A stretch of 64,000 nt of DNA from CBDDEC01 sp965198045 (GTDB taxonomy: Bacteria; Chloroflexota; Dehalococcoidia; UBA2979), in assembly GCA_965198045.1 (NCBI GenBank), contig CBDAOL010000012.1, forward strand, positions 248,001-312,000, in the 5' to 3' direction. The notes under the pieces are model-generated. The model was not told the DNA's origin. It did no database searches and saw only the letters and a list, made by a program, of their open reading frames with translations. The first letter of the stretch is position 1, and every line of letters begins with the position of its first letter. A program made the position numbers and the translations under genes. Positions 54,384 through 63,204 of the stretch are shown in pieces.

Positions 54384-55401
54384 CCGCGCTCGCACCTGTC
54401 TCGCTCGGCTCGCGGCGCTCGAGACCGAACGCGTCGGCGACCAGTTCATACGAGCGCACGCGGTCGGCGAAGTCGTACGTGATCGTGACCAGGACGAGCT
54501 CCTCGGCCGAGAACGATTCGGCCAGCGTCGTCAGCTTGTCGAGCACCCTCGAGGGATCGCCAATGGCGGATTGGCGGCGCGAGAACTCGATGTATTCGAG
54601 CTCGGGTTTCGAGTACTCGAAGGCGAGCGCGGTTTCGACGGACGGCACGGCGCCGTGGCGGAAGCGCCAACAGTACCGGCTCCATGAGAGCTGCACCGCT
54701 TCCTCCTCGGTTGGGGCGCAGAGCGCGGAGACCCCGACCGACACGCGCGGCTCGTCGAGCCAGGGCGAGGGGGCGAAGCGGCGGTGGTAGAGCGCGGTCG
54801 CACGCTCGCCGGCCTCGGGGTTGATGAAGTGCGCGTAGGAGAAGGCGAGGCCGAGTTCGCCCGCGAGGATGGCGCTCTCCGTCGAGGAGCCGAGCAGCCA
54901 CACCTCGGGCATCGAATCGCCGGCGGGCATCGCGCGCACGCCCTCGAAGGGGTGGCCCTCCGGGAGGCGGTCCGCGAGATAGGCGACGAGGTCAGCGACC
55001 TGGTTCGGGTAGTGCTCGAGGCCGAGCCAGCCCGGCCCGGTGCGCAGTGCGTCGATGGTCTGACGCCCGGTCCCCGCGGCGCGCCCGAAGCCCAGGTCGA
55101 TGCGCCCCGGGAACAGCGCTTCGAGCGTCCGGAACTGCTCGGCCACCTTGAGCGGAGAGTAGTGCGTGAGCATGACGCCGCCGGAGCCCACGCGCAGATG
55201 CTCTGTATTCGCCGCGATCTGGGGGATGAGCACCTCCGGCGCCGCCGAGGCCAGGGCGCGGCTGTTGTGGTGCTCCGCGAGCCAGTAGCGGTGATAGCCG
55301 AGCCGGTCCGCCGCGCGAGCGAGCGTGATCGACTCGTGGATCGCCTCGGCGGCGCTCCCACCGTCGCGGATCGGTGACTGGTCGAGGACGCTCAGACGCA
55401 T
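54367..55401 (-). CDS. LLM class flavin-dependent oxidoreductase, MsnO8 type
   Basis: From ATG 55401 the 344-residue protein has the MsnO8-type start MRLSVLDQSPIRDGGSAAEA. It also has YWLAEHHNSRALASAAPEVL, HYSPLKVAEQFRTLEALFPG and DLGFGRAAGTGR. The family includes alkanal monooxygenase-like enzymes using reduced flavin. A flavin reductase gene starts 110 bases away in the opposite direction and could supply it. Confidence 0.9.
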   Translation of the reverse strand: MRLSVLDQSPIRDGGSAAEAIHESITLARAADRLGYHRYWLAEHHNSRALASAAPEVLIPQIAANTEHLRVGSGGVMLTHYSPLKVAEQFRTLEALFPGRIDLGFGRAAGTGRQTIDALRTGPGWLGLEHYPNQVADLVAYLADRLPEGHPFEGVRAMPAGDSMPEVWLLGSSTESAILAGELGLAFSYAHFINPEAGERATALYHRRFAPSPWLDEPRVSVGVSALCAPTEEEAVQLSWSRYCWRFRHGAVPSVETALAFEYSKPELEYIEFSRRQSAIGDPSRVLDKLTTLAESFSAEELVLVTITYDFADRVRSYELVADAFGLERREPSETGASAASPRG

Positions 55402-55510
55402 CGCAGTCCTTTCGCCCTCGATCGTATCTGGCGCGGACGATGCGCGCGTCCTCGGGTATCGTGGCTCCTCGACGGCACGGCGCGAGAACCTACCCGGAGC
55501 GAGCGAGGCG

Positions 55511-56056
55511 ATGAGCACCGGCAAGATCGAACAGACGGACGACGATTACATCCGCGAGGCCATGCACGAGCTGCCATACGGCATCTACATCATCGGTTCG
55601 ACCGACGGCGAGCAGCCGAACGGCATGATCGCGGACTGGGTGATGCAAGTCTCGTTCGATCCCCGCCTGGTCGCGGTCGCATTCGAGCGGGACTCCAGCA
55701 CGCTCGCCCGCATCCGCAAGACCGGTATCTTCACGGTCAACCTGCTCGGGCAGGCAGGCAACGGTATGGCCCTGGCGGCCCACTTCGTACAGCCCGCTGA
55801 CGCCTCCAAGGTCGAGGGGCGCTCTGACGCGGTCGCGTCGCAGCACGTCAACAAGCTCCAGGATGTCGACTACCAGACCACCGCTGACGGTTGCCCGATC
55901 CTCGAGGACGCGTTGGCGTGGCTCTATTGCGAGCTCCAAGCGACGACCGACCTCGGTGACCACGTGCTTGTCACCGGGCGCGTGCTCGACGGCGAGGTGA
56001 TCGGCAAGGGCGAGCCGTTGACGTCGACGTTCACGGGCTGGAGCTACAGCGGGTGA
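55511..56056 (+). CDS. flavin reductase family protein
   Basis: The 181-residue protein has the FMN-binding split barrel of flavin reductases: PYGIYIIGSTDGEQPNGMIA, VMQVSFDPRLVAVAFERDSS and the late LGDHVLVTGRVLDGEVIGKG. It would reduce FMN with NAD(P)H for a partner monooxygenase. ATG 55511 is chosen. The stop overlaps the next start (GTGA, 56053-56056). Confidence 0.88.
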   Translation: MSTGKIEQTDDDYIREAMHELPYGIYIIGSTDGEQPNGMIADWVMQVSFDPRLVAVAFERDSSTLARIRKTGIFTVNLLGQAGNGMALAAHFVQPADASKVEGRSDAVASQHVNKLQDVDYQTTADGCPILEDALAWLYCELQATTDLGDHVLVTGRVLDGEVIGKGEPLTSTFTGWSYSG

Positions 56057-56436
56057 GCCCGGCCGAGGCGACCGCCGCACGCGAAGCCGTGCTCGAGGCC
56101 AATGAGACGTTCTATCGCGCCTTCAACGCCAGCGACATCGAGTCAATGGATAGCCTCTGGGCACGCGCATTGCCGGTCGCCTGCGTGCACCCGAACTGGG
56201 CGGCGCTGCACGGTCGCGAGGAGGTCATGGAGTCCTGGCGCAACATCCTCGGGAATCCAGACCAGCCTCGGGTGGTCGCCGGTGGGTCGACGGTGCACAT
56301 GATCGGGGACGTGGCCTACGTACTGACGCAGGAGCTGGTGAGCGGCCAGCCCCTGGCCGCGACGAACGTCTTTGCCATCGAGGACGGCGCATGGCGGCTC
56401 GTCCACCACCACTCGAGCCCCGTGGCCTTCACTTGA
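56053..56436 (+). CDS. SnoaL-like / nuclear transport factor 2 fold protein
   Basis: A 127-residue single-domain protein. LEANETFYRAFNASDIESMD, then HPNWAALHGREEVMESWRN and GAWRLVHHHSSPV, are the NTF2-fold marks of the SnoaL-like group. The start is GTG, overlapping the flavin reductase stop. The stop overlaps the next gene's TTG start (TTGA). The tight spacing shows a single translational unit. Role unknown, possibly a ligand-binding or isomerase domain. Confidence 0.85.
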   Translation: MSPAEATAAREAVLEANETFYRAFNASDIESMDSLWARALPVACVHPNWAALHGREEVMESWRNILGNPDQPRVVAGGSTVHMIGDVAYVLTQELVSGQPLAATNVFAIEDGAWRLVHHHSSPVAFT

Positions 56437-57587
56437 GCGCGCTCGTCCTGAGCGGTGGGCAGGTCTGGGACGGCGTCGAGGACACGACGGCCCTCGGCGA
56501 TGTGGCGATCGAGGACGGGCGGATCGTTGGTGCGCCCTCTGGTGACGCACAGGCGATCGACGTCTCGGGCTGCACCGTGCTGCCCGGGCTGATCGACGCG
56601 CATACTCATCTCGCTTTCAACGCCCAGCCGGATTGGCGCGCGGTGTTCGATGGCGACACCGCACGCTCGATGCAGCTGCGGATGGCCGGCGCGGCGCAGC
56701 GCATGGTCCGTGCGGGGATCACGACCGTCCGCGACCTCGGCGCGCCCACGCTGCTCGCCGTCTCGCTGCGGAAGGCGCTGCGCGATGGGCTGCTCGAGGG
56801 CCCTGACCTCCTCGTCGCCGGCGCGCCGGTAACGACGACCGGCGGGCACTGCTGGTTCATGGGAGGCGAGGCCGACGGGGTTGAGGGCGTGCGCACCGCC
56901 GTGCGCGAGCGCGTGAAGGCCGGCGTTGACTGGATCAAGGTGATGGCGTCGGGCGGCAACATGACGCCCGGCACGAACGTGTACGCGCCGCAGTACACCG
57001 TCGAGGAACTGCGCGCGATCGTCGACGAGGCGGGGCGCCTCAACCGTAGTGTCACCGCCCACGCGCACGGAGTGCGCGGCATCGAGGCAGCGATCGCGGG
57101 CGGCGTCGACATGATCGAGCATTGCTCGTTCCAGTCGCCGGAAGGCGCCGATGCGGACCTCGAAGTAATCGCGCACATCGCCGAAGCGGGGGTCCGGGTC
57201 TCGCCGACGATCTCGCCGGGCACCGCCCGGTTCAAGGGCACCGACCGCTGGGACCGGCGCGCCCGACTGACCCGGGCGCTCCTCGACGCTGGCTGCGAGC
57301 TAGTGATGAGCACCGACAGCGGCATTCCGAACGCGCCGCACGACGAGCTGGCTTTCGCGATGGGGCTGCTCCAGGAGCTCTCCGGCTTGAGCGCACCCGA
57401 GGTGCTCCGCCTCGCTACCAGTAGCTCGGCGGAACGCCTCGGCCTCGACGACCGTGGCCGCGTCGAGGTCGGCATGCGCGCCGACCTGCTCGTCGTCGAG
57501 GGCGATCCGACCGCTGACCTCGCAGCGTTGCAGCGCGTGCAGCTCGTCGTCGCCGGCGGGCGTGTCGTGCACCGCGCGGCGCGCTAG
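56433..57587 (+). CDS. metal-dependent amidohydrolase
   Basis: The 384-residue protein has the amidohydrolase metal site DAHTHLAF, followed by DWIKVMASGG (bridging Lys), VTAHAHGVRG, MIEHCSF and MSTDSGIPN (Asp). These five elements belong to the imidazolonepropionase/dipeptidase-like group. TTG 56433 in TTGA overlaps the SnoaL stop; ATG 56391 would add an unrelated extension. Substrate is probably a cyclic amide or dipeptide, but that is a guess. Confidence 0.88.
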   Translation: MSALVLSGGQVWDGVEDTTALGDVAIEDGRIVGAPSGDAQAIDVSGCTVLPGLIDAHTHLAFNAQPDWRAVFDGDTARSMQLRMAGAAQRMVRAGITTVRDLGAPTLLAVSLRKALRDGLLEGPDLLVAGAPVTTTGGHCWFMGGEADGVEGVRTAVRERVKAGVDWIKVMASGGNMTPGTNVYAPQYTVEELRAIVDEAGRLNRSVTAHAHGVRGIEAAIAGGVDMIEHCSFQSPEGADADLEVIAHIAEAGVRVSPTISPGTARFKGTDRWDRRARLTRALLDAGCELVMSTDSGIPNAPHDELAFAMGLLQELSGLSAPEVLRLATSSSAERLGLDDRGRVEVGMRADLLVVEGDPTADLAALQRVQLVVAGGRVVHRAAR

Positions 57588-57628
57588 TCTTCGACGGCGG
57601 GTCCTCGAGGGTCCGCAGTCAGGGAGGG

Positions 57629-58105
57629 ATGACCGTGGAAGTGGCGACGTTCGAGGATCTGCAGGAGCCGTTCGACGAGCGAGTGGCGCGCATCGCCTGG
57701 GCGAGCGTGACCACGATCGACCGGCGGGGACGACCACGCGTACGCATCCTGCACCCGATCTGGGAGGGCTCGACCGGTTGGATCGCCACCGGCCGCCAAT
57801 CGTTCAAGGCGAAGCACCTTGCACAGCACCCCTACGTCTCGATCTCGTACTGGGACCCGCAGCACGAGCAGGTCTACATCGAGGCGCGCGCCGAGTGGGA
57901 CGACGACGCGGCGACGAAAGAACGCATCTGGGACCTCTACAAGAGCGCGCCGCCGCCGCTGGGTTACGACCCGGCGGTGATCTGGCCGAGCGTCGACCAC
58001 GAATCGTTCGGTCTGCTCAAGCTCACGCCATGGCGCGTCGAGGTCTCCGGCCTGGCCACGATGGTCGACCCGAGTAAGGTGCTCGTCTGGCACTCGGGCG
58101 AATAA
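57629..58105 (+). CDS. PPOX/F420-dependent split-barrel protein
   Basis: The 158-residue protein is of the pyridoxamine-5'-phosphate oxidase-like superfamily: RIAWASVTTIDRRGRPRVRI, WIATGRQSFKAKHLAQHPYV and a late WPSVDHESFGLLKLTPWRV. It binds FMN or F420 and reduces or oxidises an unknown substrate. It starts 42 bases after the amidohydrolase stop, so it is likely in the same unit. Confidence 0.82.
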   Translation: MTVEVATFEDLQEPFDERVARIAWASVTTIDRRGRPRVRILHPIWEGSTGWIATGRQSFKAKHLAQHPYVSISYWDPQHEQVYIEARAEWDDDAATKERIWDLYKSAPPPLGYDPAVIWPSVDHESFGLLKLTPWRVEVSGLATMVDPSKVLVWHSGE

Positions 58106-58175
58106 CCTCGAGGCCCGCTCCCCCGGACAGGATCACGCCCTGAGTTCCGCGCGCTACGACCCTCCATACGACCAC

Positions 58176-58736
58176 GTGATCTGGGACTGGAACGGCACGC
58201 TGCTCGACGACACGGGGCTGGTCGTGGACATCGTGAACGGCCTGCTCGCGCCTCGGCGGCTGCCCTCGCTTGACGTGGCCCGCTACCGCGAGGTGTTCAC
58301 GTTCCCGGTGCAGGACTACTACGCGCGCCTCGGCTTCGACTTCGCGCGCGAGCCATTCGAGGATCTGGCCATCGAGTTCATGTCGAGCTACATCGAGCGC
58401 TGGCCCGAGGCGGATCTGCGCGATGGCGCACATCACGGGATCGCCGCACTCTCGCGACGCGGCGTCGGCCAGTCGATGCTGTCGGCCGCCGAGGCCGGGC
58501 TCCTCGACGCAGCGACCACGCACTTCGGACTCGCCGAGGTGATGAGCCATCGCGTCGGCATCAGCGATTACCACGCGGTGAGCAAGGTAGACGAGGGTCG
58601 CGCACGTCGCAGAACTCGATGCGGAGCGGGTGCTTCTCGTGGGCGACACCGAGCACGATGCCGAAGTGGCCGCGGAGATCGGCGTCGACTGCGCGCGCTG
58701 CCGGCGCTGTTCGCCGACCTCGACATCGCGCGTTAG
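58176..58736 (+). pseudogene. HAD-family phosphatase, frameshifted near 58597 with a further deletion
   Basis: The N-terminal half is a phosphoglycolate phosphatase-like HAD domain (WDWNGTLLDDT). Near 58597 the expected VAELDAERVLLVGDTEHDAE is in the next frame. Near 58690 the expected glycine-rich loop is missing. The first frame then resumes at ALFADLDIAR. At least two changes are needed, so this is more likely a true pseudogene. CTG 58140 would add a natural-looking start (SSARYDPPYDHV); GTG 58176 is used here. Confidence 0.7.
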
Positions 58737-60039
58737 CCGATCGGGCCGAGCACGCGGTCCGTGTAGGCGTTGCTGAAGCGCCCGCGCGGGTCGAGGCGGC
58801 GACGGGTCGCCTGAAACTCGTCCCACGCCGGGTACAGCGGCGCCAGCGTCTCCGCGGTCTGGAAGTGGAGCTTGCCCCAGTGCGGCCGGCCGGCGTAGTC
58901 GGCCATGATCGTCTCGACCGGGACGAAGTAGGGCTCGAAGGCCTCGCCCTGTCGCACGTGGATGGCGATCGAGGCCGTGTCGCGGCCGTAGCACATGCTC
59001 ACAGGCAGGTCGTCGCCACGGGCCCAGCGCACCTCGATCGGCATCGAGATCGCCAGACCGGAGCGCGCGACGAAGGCACGCACCCGCTCCAGGGCCTCGC
59101 GCGCATGCGCGCGTGGGATGAAGTACTCCATCTCGTAGAACCGCACGCGCCGTTCGGAGGTGAACACTCGATACGAGCGGTCCACGTAGTCCTCGCGCGT
59201 CACGTCGGGCAGCGCCGAACGCATGAGGCGTCCGAGCCGCGGCGAGATGCGGGCGGCGCGGAGCGCGGCGTTGCCGCCGATGTTGGTCACGATGCGGTCC
59301 TCGTACCAGCGCCGCCACGCTGGCAGATGCTGGGCCGGCCGCTCGGTGCGGTTGTTGCGCTTCGTGAACGCGAACGAGGCGTGCGGCGAGCAGAAGTACT
59401 CGAAGTGCTCGTGCTGCTCGACGAACGCGTCCTGCCGCTCCAGCACCTCGTCGAGGCCCATGTTGACCTCGAGGGCGTGCAGGTTGAACGCCGGCTCGAG
59501 CTGCAGCGTGACCGTCGAGAGCACGCCAGCGGCGCCGACGCCGACGATGGCGGCGCGGAAGAGGTCGGCGTCGCGCTGGAGTGAGCACTCGACGATGTCA
59601 CCCTCGCCGGTGATGACGCGTGCCGCGACGGCCTGTGTCGCCAGGCAACCGAAGCCGATGCCGGTGCCGTGCGTGCCGGTCGAGAACGCCCCGGCGACCG
59701 TCTGGTAAGCGATGTCGCCGAGGTCGCTCATGGTCAGGCCGCGATCCCACAGCTCCGGACTGAGGTGCTCCAGGCGCTTGCCGACCTGCACCGTGGCCTG
59801 CATGCGCCCCGCATCAACGTCGATCAGGCGGTCGTAGTCCGAGAGTTCGATCAGGAGCCATCGGTCAGCGCCGTGCCGGTGAACGAATGACCCGAGCCCA
59901 CGACCTTGACCCGCTCGCCCTCGGTGGCTGCGCGGCGGATCGCGGCGACGAGTTCTCCCTCCGTCGAGGGCGACACGATCGCCTTTGGTGCACAGGTTTG
60001 GTTGCCGGCCCAGTTCTCCCAGCGCTCCTGAGCGCTCAC
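58733..60039 (-). pseudogene. FAD-linked lactone oxidase, frameshifted near 59857
   Basis: Two frames join: GTG 60039 (WENWAGNQTCAPKAIVSPST and VVGSGHSFTGTALTDGS), then LIELSDYDRLIDVDAGRMQA and on. Both belong to the VAO-type FAD domain. The C-terminal half ends HWGKLHFQTAETLAPLYPAW and RRLDPRGRFSNAYTDRVLG, the pattern of D-arabinono-/L-gulono-1,4-lactone oxidases. The break is one base in GGCTCCTGATCG. The start overlaps the stop of the hydrolase gene (GTGA). Confidence 0.78.
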
Positions 60040-60840
60040 GCGGAGACCGCGGCCTCGAGGTGTGTGGCGAGGAACGCGCGGGCCTCCTCGACGAGCTCGG
60101 GAGGGGCCTCGCCGTGGCCGCCGTCGAACCAGCGCCGCTCGACCGGGTCGGCCATCAGCGCCTGCAGACGCTCGCCCGCCTCTTTCGTCACGAGGAGATC
60201 CCGTTCGCCGTTGACGATGATCTTCGGACGCCCGCCGGTCAACGGCGCGAAGGCGCCGGACGTGGTGAGCGCCGCTGCCAGCTGCTCGTCCTCCTCGAGG
60301 TCCGCGAACTCGGTGCCCTCCGTGAGGAACCGCGAGTAGGGACCCTCGCCGCCCACGAAGAACGAGCCGGCGCAGACGCGGTCCTCGAGGGCGAAGAACG
60401 GCACCCCAATGCGACAACCCATCGAGACGCCGTGGTAGGCGATGGCGCCATTCGCCACGTCGGCGCGCGTTAGCAGGTAGTCGACCGAGCGCATCAGGTC
60501 CTGGATCGTCTGGATGCGCTGGTCGCGCGTGCGGAAGATGAGGTCGGGCCGCTGCGGCCGCAGCCGCCCTCGATCGTCGGGAGTCTCGCGCGAGCCGAAG
60601 CCGTAGGCATCGACGGACGCGACGGTGCGGCGCGCCATCGGACGGGTAAGTCAGAGTGACGACCACACGCTCGTCGTGAGTCGATGCGAACGTGACACGC
60701 TCGCGCGTCACATCCTCGACAGCGGTGCGGGTCGCCGGGTCGATGACTTGCTCCGCCTCGCTCGTGGCCAGCAGTGGCAGTGTGCGGTCGTAGCGGTACA
60801 GGTGGCGCAGCAAGCGCTCGTCGACGGCGGGCAGTGACAC
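60036..60840 (-). pseudogene. alpha/beta hydrolase with internal deletion
   Basis: GTG 60840 follows GAGGAGG and begins SLPAVDERLLRHLYRYDRTL. The text then reads RVTFASTHDERVVVTLTYPS, as in dienelactone hydrolase-like proteins. At about 60640 the sequence jumps to VASVDAYGFGSRETPDDRGR in another frame. The segment in between, which should hold the HG oxyanion motif, is missing. The nucleophile (YHGVSMGCRIGVP) and the late acid and His motifs remain. A deletion of about 70-90 bases is suggested. Confidence 0.65.
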
Positions 60841-60878
60841 GGCGGACCTCCTCGGCGGCCGCCAGCATAGCCGCAGGG

Positions 60879-61306
60879 CTAGACGAGGGCGGACCGGATC
60901 CGCGTTGCGATCCGGTCGAGCTCTTCTCGTGGCGGCTCCTCCGGTGACGATGGATAGGGGGGCGGAGCATGTCGTCTCCGAGCGCTCGCGGATGCACGTG
61001 CACGTGGAGGTGAGGCACCTCCTGAAAGGCGGCCTCACCGACGGAGTGCCAGCGCGACAGCCCCTCGGCGGGAAACGCCGAACTCACGGCGGAACTCACG
61101 CGCCGTATCGCCACCATCAGCGGCCCCGCTAAGGCGTCCGGGAGCGAGCGAATGTCTGGCACATACTGGCGTGGAATCACCAACACGTGCCCTCGATGGA
61201 ACTGCCTCGGGTCAACGAACGCCACGACGTGATCCTGGTCGAGGACCACGCTCGCTTCTACTGCTCCCTCGACGATCGCGCAGAAGACGCAGTCCTCCGC
61301 TGTCAT
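60879..61306 (-). pseudogene. HIT family hydrolase, frameshifted in a G6/C6 run at 60957-60962
   Basis: The protein starts MTAEDCVFCAIVEG, then HVVAFVDPRQFHRGHVLVIP, and has the HIT triad HLHVHVHPRAL. After MLRP the sequence passes through a run of six Gs on the plus strand. The expected ending EEPPREELDRIATRIRSALV is in the next frame, up to TAG 60879. A homopolymer indel is a likely sequencing error. HIT proteins hydrolyse nucleotide phosphoramidates or dinucleotides. The ATG overlaps the amidase stop (ATGA). Confidence 0.78.
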
Positions 61307-62727
61307 CCGAGGTCCGGGCGAGCGCCCGACCAGGGCGCGATCGCTTCGAACGCGGCCGAGGCGCGGATGCAGGCGGCGTCGTCGCGCCAGGGGGAGACGA
61401 TCTGCAGACCGACCGGTAGGCCCTCGCCGTCGAAGCCGGCCGGAGCCGTCGCGGCGGGCTGGCCGGTGAGATTGAACGGATAGGTGAACGCGGTCCATCC
61501 GAGGTAGCTCTGCGGCACGCCCGCAATTTCGGCGGGGAAGTCCTCGCCGGCCGCGAACGCTGCAACGGGTAGCGTCGGCGTCAGCAAGAGGTCGTAGTCC
61601 TCGAAGAATTCGCGGATCGACTGGGCGTAGGCGAGGTGTCGCGTCTCCGCGTTGGCCAGCTGCGCCGCTGTTAGCTGTTGCCCCTGCTCGATCACTCGCA
61701 GCCGGCCCGGATCGAGGCGGCCACGCACCTCGTCGAGGTTGTGCATGTGTCCGCCGGCCTGCCGCGACGCCCAGATCACGTCGAGAATGTCCCACGGATC
61801 GCCCTCGAGCGGATGGGCCTCCTCGACGGTGCAGCCCAGCTCCTCGAAGCGTCGCGCCGCAGCCTCGGCGATGTCGGCGACGTCCTCGTGGACCGCGGCG
61901 TAGCCGAGGTCGCGCGACCAGGCGACACGCAGACCCTCGAGCGGTCGCTCGCCGTCGGCGGCCCGTGCACCCTCGCGCGCGGCGTCGAGGTAGTTCGCGT
62001 TCGCGTCGATCGAGAGGCGGTCGCGGGGGTCCGAGCCAGCGGTGATGTCGAGGAAGAGCGCGGCGTCGGCGACCGTGCGCGAGATCGGGCCGTTGTGCGA
62101 CAGCGGCGAGCTCGGCGGGTAGAGCGGGACCAGGCCCCATGAGGGCTTCAGACCGTAGACACCGCAGAACCCCGTCGGGATGCGGATCGAGCCAGCGCCG
62201 TCCGACCCCTGGGCGAGGGGTCCCACGCCGGCAGCCACATGTGCCGCCGCGCCTCCGCTCGAACCCCCGGAGGTACGCCCGTGCTTCCACGGGTTGTGCG
62301 TGGTGCCGGTGACCGGGCTGGTCGTTTCGCCCTTCCACCCGAGTTCGGGGGTCGTTGTCTTCCCGAGCAAGACGCCGCTGGCCTCGTAGAGCCGATCGTT
62401 CATCGGCCCGTCCTCGTCGGGGATCCAATCCGGGTCGATCGTCGATCCGTGCGCCGTACGGATGCCGGCGGTGACCGTCAGGTCCTTCAGCGAGAATGGG
62501 ACGCCAGCAAGCGGCCCGGCATCGCCAGCCGCGTAGGCAGCCTCGGCGGTCCGCGCCTGTTCGAGGGCGAGTTCCGGCGTCACGGTGACGAACGCGTTGA
62601 TCCGCGGCTCGACCGCGTCGAGGCGGCGCAGCACTGCCTCTGTCACCTCGATGGGTGACAGCTGCTTCGTGCGGTACGCCTCGATCAGATCGAGGGCGGA
62701 GCGGTAGCCGATCTCGGTGTCGTTCAT
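61303..62727 (-). CDS. amidase signature enzyme
   Basis: The 474-residue protein has the amidase signature: GVPFSLKDLTVTAGIRTAHG (catalytic Lys), GSSGGAAAHVAAGV (cis-Ser) and GSDGAGSIRIPTGFCGVYGL (Ser). It ends VSPWRDDAACIRASAAFEAI. It hydrolyses an unknown amide. ATG 62727 is chosen over the longer frame because it aligns from MNDTEIGYRSALDLI. The HIT gene follows with overlap; the RidA gene is divergent, 46 bases away. Confidence 0.92.
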   Translation of the reverse strand: MNDTEIGYRSALDLIEAYRTKQLSPIEVTEAVLRRLDAVEPRINAFVTVTPELALEQARTAEAAYAAGDAGPLAGVPFSLKDLTVTAGIRTAHGSTIDPDWIPDEDGPMNDRLYEASGVLLGKTTTPELGWKGETTSPVTGTTHNPWKHGRTSGGSSGGAAAHVAAGVGPLAQGSDGAGSIRIPTGFCGVYGLKPSWGLVPLYPPSSPLSHNGPISRTVADAALFLDITAGSDPRDRLSIDANANYLDAAREGARAADGERPLEGLRVAWSRDLGYAAVHEDVADIAEAAARRFEELGCTVEEAHPLEGDPWDILDVIWASRQAGGHMHNLDEVRGRLDPGRLRVIEQGQQLTAAQLANAETRHLAYAQSIREFFEDYDLLLTPTLPVAAFAAGEDFPAEIAGVPQSYLGWTAFTYPFNLTGQPAATAPAGFDGEGLPVGLQIVSPWRDDAACIRASAAFEAIAPWSGARPDLG

Positions 62728-62773
62728 GGCCGCCGTACCAAACGGCCAAGCGCCGCTCCGCAGGGAGCGGCCG

Positions 62774-63181
62774 ATGTTGAAGGGTCCGACCGTGCCGATT
62801 GAACGCATCAACCCGGACGGCCTGCCCTCGGGTCCCGACCTGACGCAGGTGGTCAGAGCCTCGGGCGGGACGACGCTCTACCTCTCGGGGCAGGTGCCAT
62901 ACGACGCGAACAGCGAACTGATCGGCGCGGGTGACCGCGACGCACAGGCGAAGGCCGCGATGGCGAACCTCGAGGTCGCGCTGGCCGCCGCGGGCGCGAC
63001 GTTCAGCGACGTCGTCAAGATGACGGTCCATATCGTCGGTTACGACGAGTCCATGGCTCCGGCGCTGGGGCCCGTCCTGTCGCTGCCGGACCCCGCGCCC
63101 GCGATCACCTGGGTAGGCGTGGCGGCACTGGGGCGCGACGAGATGCTGATCGAGATCGACGCGACGGCCGTCCTCGACTGA
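62774..63181 (+). CDS. RidA family protein
   Basis: From ATG 62774 the 135-residue protein has RidA motifs: TTLYLSGQVPYDANSELIG, MANLEVALAAAGATFSDVVK and MTVHIVGYD. RidA proteins deaminate reactive enamines or imines formed in amino acid breakdown. Next to an amidase and cyclase it may detoxify intermediates of a catabolic route. It is divergent from the amidase. Confidence 0.88.
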   Translation: MLKGPTVPIERINPDGLPSGPDLTQVVRASGGTTLYLSGQVPYDANSELIGAGDRDAQAKAAMANLEVALAAAGATFSDVVKMTVHIVGYDESMAPALGPVLSLPDPAPAITWVGVAALGRDEMLIEIDATAVLD

Positions 63182-63204
63182 GCGCTAGAACATCGCGATT
63201 GGGT

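Noticed and set aside
59855..59860. Second selenocysteine codon in the lactone oxidase (TGA after TDGS)
   Set aside because: The continuation lies in a different frame, so this TGA is a result of the frameshift and not a recoded codon.
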